A stretch of 64,000 nt of DNA from Erigeron canadensis. Lineage: Eukaryota; Streptophyta; Magnoliopsida; Asterales; Asteraceae. A model generated the notes under the pieces. It had not been told where the DNA came from. It saw nothing but the letters and a program-made list of their open reading frames with translations, and made no database searches. The position numbers and the translations under genes were made by a program. This document shows, piece by piece, positions 54,808-64,000 of the stretch (the stretch's first letter is position 1; the number at the start of each line of letters is the position of its first letter). The stretch lies in NCBI RefSeq assembly GCF_010389155.1, contig NC_057761.1, positions 58,402,587-58,466,586 of the forward strand, read 5' to 3'.

Positions 54808-56540
54808 TTAATTATAGAGGCTCACATCGGGTAACCTTTGAGATGGGATAGCCATGAGTGGCTTTCTTTTCCTTAGCGTAATGCCGAATTTTTCTGAAAG
54901 GTCATGCTCTTCACCCGTTGGCAAGCTCCAGTCAAACGAATGCAACAGCGAAGCCAAGATTAACATTTGCATTCTCTCAGCCAACGGAATACCTGCACAT
55001 ATTCTCCTTCCTGATCCAAATGGAAAGAACTTCAAATTGTTACCATTGTAGTCACATTTGTCTGTCAAAAACCTATCGGGATTGAAGTCCAAGGGCTTGT
55101 CCCAATATCGAGGATCTCGATGTATTGACCAAACATTTAGAAAGACGGTACAACCCTTTGGGATTGTGTATCCGCCTACCTTGCAATCCTGGCTTGGCAA
55201 TCGTGGCAATAGGAAAGGGATTACGGGGTGCAACCTAATTGTTTCCTTGATAGTTGCCTCTAGATATTCTAGTTGAGATAGATGGGATTCTTCAACTATG
55301 CTGTTCGCTCCTACAATTTTTGCCAATTCCTCTTGAACCTTAGTCATTACGTTATGATTTTGCATTATCTCTGCCATGGCCCATTCTGCAAGTGTTGCGG
55401 TTGTTTCTGTTCCCGCAATCAGAATGTCCTGAACAAAGGAGGTTTCATGTTAGTTATCAAACTTAACACACAAAATGTAAATGGAAAAAGAAAAAAAAGT
55501 TACGAAGAGGAACTCTTAATTAATTAAGCAAGCTAGCAGCATTATAATAATTCGAGTAGTAATCTTACTACAAGTAGAGCCTTAATTTGGGTAATGCTAA
55601 GAGATGTTGCATCTTTTTGGTCCTTGATATCTAATAACATCTGCAAGAAATCTCTCTCCACTTCGTGCCCAAATCCATCTACTTGTGACCTTTTTAAGTT
55701 AGTTTTGATCCGATCTTCAATGATGCTTGTCAGAATTTGCTCCAACTTGTCGAGTTGCTTCGTCATGTCTCGCTTGATACCTTGTAGATCCAACCATGCT
55801 AGACTAGGGAAGAAATCAGATACATTTGGTTTTCCAAATATGTCAGCAATATTTGAAGACACCGTTTGCAACTCATCTCCGAGATGACTACTACCTTCCA
55901 GCCCGTTGTATGATGTGTTTTTCCACACCATGTTTGTTATAACGCTCGCCTCTGTCAAGAAAACAATCTTGCTGATATCTACTACGGTTCCAATTTTACC
56001 AAACAAGTTGTTGATGGTTTTTCTAAGTTCGTTTTGTCGTAAAGAACCACATGCTTCAAGGTTCTTGTTGCTCAGAAGGTCGCGCACAAGTATCTTACGC
56101 AGATTACGCCAGTTGGCGTTGTTCTTGGACATCACTAGATCCTGGCCTCCATAGGTTAGTACAGAGGGTGCGACCGTTATGTCGCGGTTAGAAAAGGCTT
56201 CGTCTTGGTCACGAACCACCTCCTTTGCCAACTCTGGGGTGTTGATCACAACGTGAAGCTTGCTTCCCAAATGAAACTTGAAAATGGGGCCATAGGAGTG
56301 AGCCATGTTAGTAAACTGTTTGTGTAAGTCGGGACTAAGGAATGGAAGGTACCCAACTATTGGCAACGAACGTGGACCCGGTGGCAATGGCGGTGCACCG
56401 TTCGAGGGTGCCGCCGTCCGTTTGTACCATAAAATAGCCAACATGATTGCGGAAATGGTGACAATAACCATGGCAAGCTCGTTGTTGTTTTTGCTTATCC
56501 CTTCCCACCACCCGGAACCATGGATGGTTAGTTGCATCAT
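54808..56540 (-). CDS. P450-3: cytochrome P450, CYP706-like (530 aa, two exons)
   Basis: Exon 1 is 56540-55569 and exon 2 is 55428-54808. The 140-bp intron begins GTAAG, ends CAG, and is phase 0 at the junction shared by all three P450s. The Met at 56538-56540 (MMQLTIHGSGWW) is preferred over one nine codons upstream by alignment with P450-1. Seen: anchor helix (about 18-38), PPLPPGPRSLPIVG hinge, AGTETTATL in the I helix, ETIR (ExxR), PDRF, and heme loop FPFGSGRRICAG with Cys468. It is close to P450-1 along its length and shares 3' flanking sequence (54624-54654 with 31071-31103), so the two are recent duplicates. ER-membrane monooxygenase; substrate unknown. Confidence 0.92.
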
Positions 56541-56590
56541 TTTTTTGTAACTGATGGGGGAGTACAATTATTCTAGTTAATGGCTTCATT

Positions 56591-56600
56591 TAATTTATAG
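56591..56600 (-). promoter_or_regulatory. Candidate TATA box of P450-3
   Basis: CTATAAATTA on the minus strand, about 53 bp upstream of the chosen ATG. This supports starting at 56540 rather than at the Met nine codons earlier. Motif evidence only. Confidence 0.45.
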
Positions 56601-57659
56601 AGCCATATGATATACAATTATATCTTTATTTTATGTAGCCTGATTCTTTCACGGAGACTATTGATGCATACGAGGAAATTTAATGTGCATAGACTATTAT
56701 GTCCCTAGACCATATTATGTCCCAAACAAGATCCAAATTTCTTTTCCCAATGATCCACTGGTTTCTTTAGTCGAATCCATCTCCCTTTCTCTTTATATAT
56801 ATATAGATAGATAAACAAATCCAAAACATAAATCAGACATATTTGTTTATATCTTTGAAGATATATATGTCACGTGCTTCCTCTTCCTTCGATGTATTTC
56901 CGCTTCGTCGGTCCTGCGACCCACCGTTAATCACCACCGGTTTTTTTTTTTTTTAGTATTTTTATATTCGGGAGAAATTTAGTGTTAGGCGATAAGGGCG
57001 TCATATTTGCATATATTTTATTATAATGTCAAGAGAACAAGGAAAAAAAACATTTGTGTGATCATAGTTTAATGGGAAGTGATATTTCTACAACACACTT
57101 TAACCATCTACAATAATTTATGCATGATACAGTTATACACTACGTAATAAGTTTTGTAACTTTGTTGTAGATGGCTAAAACTTGTGGTATGGATATCACT
57201 CCCCTAGTTTAATGGTTTTGAAATTGGCAGAAACGGAATAAATTGGGCGCTACTGAAATATTTATTGGTTTTCGATTTTAATTTAACTTTGGGAGGACAA
57301 GAGTAAAAATAATAAAATTTGATAAACATAGTGTAGGGGCATATTTGTCTAATCCAATTAAATTCCTTGTACGCATCAAAAGCATATGTGAAAGAATCAG
57401 CTCCTTTATTTTATATTTTAATATAAGCTTAATTATGTATTACCTTCTTTAAATATTAGTCCTGGCTAGCTAAGTGCGACTTTCTTTTCCAAACAAAACT
57501 AAAAGGTTTTGCCACGCCTTGAATCCGGATCTACCGATTGAATAATTAATTAAATAGACAATTATATTTTATGCCTTTCTTTTTCAATTGGTAATTACTT
57601 TAAAATAAAACCTTTAATTCTAAATTTAAAATGTATAAATCATTTATAAAATATGAGTA
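56601..57659. other. P450-3 upstream region
   Basis: AT-rich promoter and intergenic DNA with no gene or transposon end recognised. Confidence 0.35.
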
Positions 57660-58443
57660 CGAGGCCGAGAGAAAGAAGATACGTGTTGCACTCTTTTTCC
57701 CTTATCCATGGTTTTGTCCCAATGAGTTTTCCTGGTAGAGTTTTTAATGAGGCAACATCTTCGGACGTATCAAAATAATTATGTATTTTTTTCCCTTCAT
57801 TAGATTTTTGTCCTACTGGGTTCTATCTGATAAGGTTTTAATGGGGCATAATTTTTTAAATGGACATTCAACAGGAAATATTTTGGTTTATATATGGAAT
57901 GAGTGTCCATGAGTTCATCCTTCAATATTTGATAATAGATTGTATTGTTGGATACTAGAAGAGATATTTTGATCTCAAAATGGTCAACATTTTAGCTATT
58001 TATGACGTTCATGCAAAAATATTAGCTAAATGGATCTCAAATGGATACTACAAGTTGTGTCACCGCAAACTCATGACGTTCAATAAAACAAACAATTAAA
58101 GCTTCTTCTAAACATGCAGAAATATTAGCTATTTATGAAGGTAGAAAGCTCCAACAAATCCATATAAAGATAAAGCAACATATATTGCTATCTTAAAGAG
58201 GGATACATCAAAGCGCAAATTTGGTAGACTTGTTTACCAAATAACTTCGGACCTCTACATTCAATAAGTTGATTAATGTGATAGGGTTGCGTCGACTCAA
58301 GAAGTTTCACTGATTATCATCAGGGGAGAAAATACGCGTGCACTCTTTTTTCCTGAGCAAGGTTTTGTCCCACTGGGTTTTCCTTGCAAAGTTTTTAACG
58401 AGACAACACTCTAAGGCGTATAAAGTGGATAGTCAAGGGGGAG
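57660..58443 (+). pseudogene. Ty1/copia 3' remnant (RNase H tail and 3' UTR)
   Basis: About 58090-58310 translates, with stops, into pieces typical of the copia RNase H end: KHAEILAIYE, then NLVDLFTK and TSTFNKLINVIGLRRLK. A GGTTTTGTCCCA-x-TGGGTTTTCC sequence typical of copia 3' untranslated regions occurs near 57710 and 58365, with a weaker copy near 57808. A polypurine tract (CAAGGGGGAG, 58434-58443) leads directly into the LTR. The 5' LTR, gag, protease, integrase and most of reverse transcriptase are missing. Confidence 0.8.
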
Positions 58444-58669
58444 TGTTATAAATGTATATATTTATTATGTGACTATCCATGTACTTAACTTATAATCACA
58501 TTTATTATTGTAAGGTTATGAGTATCCTATAAATAATGGGTATGTATTAGTATTCCATATATCAATGAAAAGAACACTCTCATATTCTCTCTATTGTTCT
58601 TTACTTCTTTTTATTGTTGTTCTATGTTATGGTAATTATATTTTGCTATTAGGTCGTTGTTTCACAACA
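58444..58669 (+). mobile_element. Copia 3' LTR (226 bp)
   Basis: Begins TGTTATAAATG immediately after the polypurine tract and ends TTCACAACA, with TGTT...AACA ends. CTATAAATAATGG at about 58529 is a TATA-like signal. The partner LTR is not in the window, so this is one end of a truncated copy. Confidence 0.78.
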
Positions 58670-59311
58670 TAATACTCTTATTGATTCATTGTGTTCTTAT
58701 TTATAGAAACTAAATATCATTTAACACAACACTCAATTTTCATGTTTATAAGAATTTATACTTAGTATTGATTATTATAAAAATTGTAATGTTTAATTTC
58801 TATAAATAAAGAACTAAATAATTGCTTTAGGGGCATTATTTAAAAAAAACCTATGTAATTAATCAACAATTTATAATTAATAAATGGTTAGTGACATGTG
58901 ATGTAGACCCATCAATAAAGTGAAAAAAATAAAAAGAAAAAAAATACTTAATTTGATTAGTAGAAGATTTGTTTGCACACTTTAATTATTTGTAATTAGT
59001 TTGTGTTAACCTAATTATATTTTTCTATTTATATATTGTCAATAATCAGTTAGTAATTTGTTTCTATGGTTTTTGGTTTTATCTATTTGGAAAAGTTATT
59101 GTTAGAAGATGTCATCTTTTTTATTATACTGTGATACCATTATTTAATTAGTCATTAAAAAAATATTATATAGATATGTTTTCTTTTTAATTTCATTTTA
59201 TTGAACATGGGATCATAAAGATTATGCACATCTAGATTGTTAGCCTTTTGTGGCTTAATAGTTTAGGTGTTGTTTATTCTTTTGTGTTTTTTTATTATTT
59301 TTGTGTTTTTT
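58670..59311. other. AT-rich spacer, no gene seen
   Basis: No coding frame, RNA gene or transposon terminus was recognised between the copia LTR and the LINE tail. Confidence 0.4.
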
Positions 59312-59761
59312 TTTGAACGGCAAGAAATATATATATATATTAACAAGGTATACTAACAAGATGCTAGTTACCGAAAAATACAAATACAATTACAATCTAG
59401 AAGAGAAACCAAGCAACAAACTATCTAGACACCTCCCGGTACATTAACTGCGAGGACTTCAAAATGAGTGAAAAACTCGTGGCAAAAAGACACGAGAAAA
59501 ACTCCCAACCAACCAGGGCCGAGCCACCGGTTTTCACCTCGTGGTGTTTTTGATGAAGTCCCAACCATGTCCCGAGAAATAAACCATACATAAACATTAC
59601 AAGAATAGTAATTACCGAGCCTAGTAGTATAATAGCAGTTAAGCCTAAAATCATAAATATCCAGAAGCAACAACAATGCTAAGAAAAAGCAACCCATTAA
59701 TCACCAACAGAACCTTAAGCCCATGGTGACCTCCATCTGTACGTGTTCTAAAAAGAAGAAG

Positions 59762-62700
59762 CTAACCACTATTGTCCAAAGGATTAGTGATCCAGTCCGA
59801 CCAAACATAATGATGTTTCCTATCGCGGCTTGATATCCAAATAAACGATAATGACACAACTGAATTGAATATGTCGTTGATGTTTTCATGAGTGTCATTA
59901 TGCCGAGCATTATTTCTTTCCTTCCAAACGTGCCACCACCAAACAAAAATGATTGCCTCAAAAATTCTACGCTTCAGCCCGGTAATCCTAAGACTGTCAA
60001 GCCAGTTGAGAATGACTTTAGGTTCCTGGTCCGGGATATTATGGTTTAACCACAAACCCATTTTGCTTCTCAATTCACGCATCAGTAAACATGTATGAAA
60101 AATGTGTGAGACGTCGTCGATCCCACTGGAGCATAAAGGGCATCCGACAACCATCACATCTATGCCACGGCCGAAAAGGTTAACGTTAGTAGGTATACCA
60201 TTCCGTAGAAGTCTCCATGTAAATAAGTTGACCTTTCTAGGGATAAGTTTGTTCCACCTTGTAGCTTTGTCCCTGACATTTAGTCTCTGGTGATCAATAT
60301 ACTTACGAATTTGAGCCACCGAAAATTCACGTTTCCCATCAAAGTTCCAGGACCAGTAGTCATCTTTGTTACTGAAGCCATTAGGAAGGTTTTGAAGCAT
60401 ATATTTGAGTTGTTCTTGCTCGGTTCCGGATCTGATCGCTCTCCTCCACTGCCATTTCCATGTCGAGTTATCCCATCTTTCTTGTATACAACACCCTTTG
60501 TTTGATTCCAGCGCATAAAGTCTCGGGTAACAAAATGATAACATTTGATTTCCAACCCAAACGTCCTCCCAGAATTTGGTATGTCTCCCGTTGCCAATCT
60601 TCCTTAAGATGACATCACCTGGAAAAGTGGGGATTGAATGGATCTCTGATGCAGCCTTAGTGATATTGTTCCACAATCCTCTTGATTTGGCCGACATATT
60701 GTAAAAACATTCTTTGCCATGGATGTCAGTAATGACTTTGGCCCAAAGATTATCATTGTTAACAAGACCACGCCATCTCCATTTGTACAATAAGGCGCAA
60801 TTCATAGCATCAATGCTTCCGACACCAATACCCCCTCAATCTTTACTCGCCAAAATCGTCTCCCATTTTATCCAATGCATTTTCTTATTGTTCTCAGTCC
60901 CTCCCCAGAAAAACGAGGACCTCATCGATTCCAGGATCTTATTAATAGCTTTAGGCAGACGAAAAATAGATAAAAAATAAATTCCAAGAGATCCAAGAAC
61001 AGAAGATATTAAAGTAGTTCTACCTCCAATGGACAACAGATTAGCTTTCCAACCCGATAGCCTTTTAGAAAACTTATTAACAATTGGATTCCAGGTAGAA
61101 GTTCGTTTAGATTTACCACCAATTGGAACACCAAGATATTTAAAAGGAAGGTTTTCCGCTTTGCATCCAACCATACTAGCGAGGTAATTAGTCTCCTCAT
61201 TACTTACACCAACACCGGTAATAGAGGATTTTTCAAAGTTGATCTTAAGCCCAGAAATACCGTAGAAAAATCGCAAAGCATTAGAGATACAATCCAAATT
61301 AGTCTCGGACCATTCACCCACAATAATAACATCATCAGCATAAAAAAGATGAGATATGGATACCTGATTGATCTTTGCGCCCGCAAACAACCCATTTTTA
61401 ACCAAATTGTCTATAGCAATATGCAACCCCTCCATTGCAATTATAAACAAAAAAGGCGCCATGGGGTCACCCTGACGAAGGCCACGCTGAATAGGAAATT
61501 CAAACGTGGGACTACCATTGATAAGAACCGAAGAACAAGCTGAAGTAAGACACGCTTTGACCCATGTGATTCATTTATGCCCAAACCCCATGATGTTAAG
61601 CATATAAAAAAGAAAGTCCCATGATAGAGAATCATAAGCCTTGGCAAAGTCAATTTTGAACAACATCAATTTTTTCCTTTTAACTTTGAACCAGTCTATT
61701 ACCTCGTTTAATAATAAAGGGCCATCCAATATTTGCCTACCTTTGATAAATGCAGTTTGCTCATTGATGACAACTGAGTTAATGACCTTGGCTAATCTAT
61801 TAGCAAGAAGTTTAGCGATAATTTTATATTGGATGCCAATGAGACTAATAGGTCTGAAATCAGAAAAAATGGTAGGATTATTAACCTTAGGAATGAGAGT
61901 AATAAATGACGCATTACAACCACGAGGAATCTCAGCCTGTGAATGAAATTCATTGACCATATTACTGATGTCATCTTTCATTAAGCTCCAGTACTTCTTT
62001 ATCATAGCGAAAGAAAACCCGTCCGGTCCAGGTGCTTTGTCGCCACCACAACTCCAAATTGCGTTCTTGATTTCGTCCACAGAAAAAGGGGTTTCAAGAC
62101 TAACAGCCTCGGTGGAAGCAAGTGTTTTGACATTAGTCTTATCAAGAGAGAAACGAGCCCCTTCAAAACGCTGGAACTTATTAGCAAAGTACTCTCTAAA
62201 GCATTTTTTTATCTCCGATGGTTCATCAACCCAAATACCATTGTATTTTATACCAGTAAGATACCCAGAGCGTCTTTTTGCTTTAATAATCGAATGAAAG
62301 AATTTGGAGTTCTCGTCTTCTTCCACAACCCATTTTACCTTAGCCTTTTGTTTCAAGTCCATGTTGGTGCGAAAGTTAAACTCTTGTAACTCATGAAGAA
62401 GAGCCATGCGTCTATTCACCATATCCAAATTATTACCGCCCTGGCTGTTAATTTGTTGATCTATACCAGCTATGTCATTAGTTATATGGTCTTTATTACG
62501 GTTAAGGGACCTCTCTTTTTTCCAATTTTTCAACTCAACTTTAAGAGACTTCAATTTATTTTTGAGAATCACAAAAGCGTTAGTAGATTCAGTCGCTTCC
62601 ATGTTGTCCCATTTTTGCTTTATGAATTCGTCAAAGCCCTCCACTCTCAACCATGAATTGAAGAATTTAAAAGGGATAGGGCCAAAATCCAAACTCTTCT

Positions 62701-63851
62701 GCTTAAGAAGTAGAGGTCGATGATCCGAAACGATATCATCAAGAGCTTCCAACACCAAGTCTTTTATGGAATCCATGAAACCTTGGTTTACTAAAAAACG
62801 GTCCAACCTGCTTGCTTTAAGGCCATCCTTAGACAATCTGGTGAACTTGTGTCTCCCCATAGCCAAATCAATTAGATTTGCATGACTAATGAAATCGTTA
62901 AAATGATTAGCATTGCTTACTGAAAATATAGTTCCCATTCTTTCTTCAGCCGACCGAACTGAATTGAAATCACCGCATAGCATATAGTTACCAATATTAA
63001 CCCGCATAAACTCCATTAATTCATTCCACAGCTCCACTTTTCCAGTTTCACCTTGAGGGGCGTAAATATTTACCATGTAACATTCACAGTTATAAGCGAC
63101 CCACTTACCTTTAACCACCATAAATTGATTGTTAGAGCACATAAAGTGCACAATCTGTTGTCCGATGCAATAATTCTAAAAGGCTAAGAACTATTAAGTT
63201 AATAAGGCCCAATCTGTTTGTACAGCCTATAAATATAAGTCTTAGGTCACGAATTTAGGTTGATGATTTAGTTGCAACATAGAGTCATTCACTAGGTTCT
63301 CGAGGTAGAGATCTATACCTCGAGATACCGCCCAAACTATCACGATTCGTCTCAATGATTGTAATCCGTAATCATTGTAGATGTTGTTCATACAGATTCA
63401 TCTTGTAATCATATGATTAATGATAGTATTTTTGTGTTTATCTCCTGTTCTTATTATCTTCGCGTGTTTTTATCATGATAATCATTAATTAACCCTAAAG
63501 ACGATCATAGACGGATTCCGCACATCTATGATTGTTAGATCTCGTGTTAATCGATCCGGGAACGTGCTGAAACACGTTTTCACATTGATCAAAATTAAAA
63601 CATGTAGACATAACAAAAGCTTGGGGATCCCATATAGAAATGATGCCCCTAGATCTACCTGTCGCCAAAGATTCAGAATAAGCAAAAGAAAAGTTACCCC
63701 ATAACGACTTTAACCGAAAATGATCAGATGAATTCATCTTAGTTTCTTGAATGGACAAGAAGTTAACACGATACTTGGACAAGATACGACAGAGTGACCT
63801 TCTTTTCTCGTCGCACCCTGTACCACCCATATTGATAGAGAGAATATTCAT
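59762..63851 (-). pseudogene. LINE ORF2: endonuclease, reverse transcriptase, zinc-knuckle (broken)
   Basis: Starts MNILSINMGG at 63851. The APE-like endonuclease shows QETK before the insertion, then VNIYAPQ, GDFN, LDRFLV and SDHRP. Reverse transcriptase shows GPDGFSFAMI, FRPISLIG, KIDFAKAYDSL, RQGDPMAPFL and the catalytic YADD. A zf-RVT region follows with CPLCSSGIDDVSHIFHTC near 60110-60165, and the frame ends at 59762. Breaks: an insertion at about 63161-63590 in the endonuclease; an in-frame TGA at 61571-61573, where relatives have Trp; and an in-frame TGA at 60836-60838. All parts after the insertion remain in one frame. In life the protein would nick DNA and copy its RNA in the nucleus; this copy cannot make it. 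Confidence 0.88.
63161..63590 (+). mobile_element. LTR-like insertion in the LINE endonuclease
   Basis: About 430 bp that does not fit the LINE protein separates the N-terminal endonuclease piece (63851 to about 63595) from the rest (from about 63151). It contains a TATA-like CCTATAAATATAAG at about 63226 and a polyadenylation-like AT region, and ends near GATCCGGGAACGTGC, resembling a solo copia LTR. Exact ends and target duplication could not be fixed (possibly CACAA/CACAT). The orientation is inferred from the TATA-like motif. Confidence 0.45.
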
Positions 63852-64000
63852 TGGAAACCTTTGTCGTCACTCATCCTGTTAACAATTTGAGCAAAAGACC
63901 GAGGTTTCGATAGTACTTTATAACCCATACCCTTTCCGACTTCTCGAATCTTTTTTGATTTTCCAATTGACAAACTCGACCCCAAAGATGAACTAGTTGA
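63848..64000 (-). CDS. LINE ORF1, C-terminal end (partial)
   Basis: An uninterrupted 50-codon frame from the window edge to a TGA at 63848-63850. It is rich in Ser and Lys (SKKIREVGKGMGYK, SFAQIVNRMSDD). It overlaps the ORF2 start by the four bases ATGA and has the position of ORF1, the nucleic-acid-binding protein of plant LINEs. Too short for domain recognition; assigned by position and frame. Confidence 0.6.
   Translation of the reverse strand, partial: STSSSLGSSLSIGKSKKIREVGKGMGYKVLSKPRSFAQIVNRMSDDKGFQ

Larger units (their letters stand above)
59312..64000 (-). mobile_element. L1-type LINE retrotransposon, 5' end beyond window
   Basis: Minus-strand element with the end of ORF1 (63848-64000), all of ORF2 (63851-59762) and a 3' UTR of about 450 bp. 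The UTR ends in an A-tail, seen as the T-rich tract at about 59284-59312 on the plus strand. It is nearly intact apart from two in-frame TGA codons and an LTR-like insertion, so inactivation is recent. No 3' target-site duplication can be checked because the 5' end is outside the window. Confidence 0.88.

Overview
The window is nuclear DNA of a flowering plant: AT-rich, with large intronless leucine-rich-repeat (LRR) receptor genes, two-exon cytochrome P450 genes, tRNA-derived SINEs, Helitrons, Mutator-like foldbacks, copia remnants and a plant L1-type LINE. The EIX-like receptors and CYP706-like P450s fit a eudicot. Asteraceae is possible, but that is a weak guess from protein flavour only.

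Bases 1-30,100 hold a tandem cluster of five receptor-like protein (RLP) genes, all on the minus strand: RLP1 (cut by the window start), RLP2 (7708-10581), RLP3 (13956-16766), RLP4 (23038-25842) and RLP5 (27318-30032). A short relic of a further copy lies at about 27.1 kb. Each has a signal peptide, N-terminal cysteine cap, extracellular LRRs with a non-LRR island, an acidic juxtamembrane stretch, one membrane helix and a short tail without kinase. Such receptors normally signal through partner kinases (SOBIR1/BAK1 type), which are not in this window. The paralogs differ mainly by whole in-frame LRR units.

Bases 31,270-56,540 hold three minus-strand P450 genes of CYP706 type (31274-33006, 37037-38761, 54808-56540). 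Each has one short phase-0 intron at the same codon pair. The first and third are the closest pair and share some 3' flank, although about 16 kb of transposon debris now separates the second from the third. Their substrates cannot be read from sequence; terpenoid or flavonoid oxidation is the usual territory of the family.

The spaces between genes are mostly mobile DNA: two SINEs (4.4-5.4 kb), a MITE/foldback/plastid-fragment composite (17.4-18.1 kb), a 760-bp near-perfect inverted repeat (18.6-19.4 kb), Mutator-like elements with long terminal inverted repeats (21.6-23.0, 35.5-36.4, 40.4-41.3 kb), a solo LTR with a neighbouring duplicate that shows its empty site (41.5-42.0 kb), a Helitron graveyard with a helicase relic (43.4-54.6 kb), a third SINE (51.6 kb) and a copia 3' end (57.7-58.7 kb). 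Bases 59.3-64.0 kb are an almost complete, recently inactivated LINE on the minus strand whose ORF1 stop overlaps the ORF2 start; it is broken by two in-frame TGA codons and an LTR-like insertion.

No wholly new system is evident. The most notable points are the unit-wise LRR variation in the receptor cluster, the very long hairpin at 18.6 kb, the LINE ORF1/ORF2 ATGA overlap, and the preserved pre-insertion site of the solo LTR.
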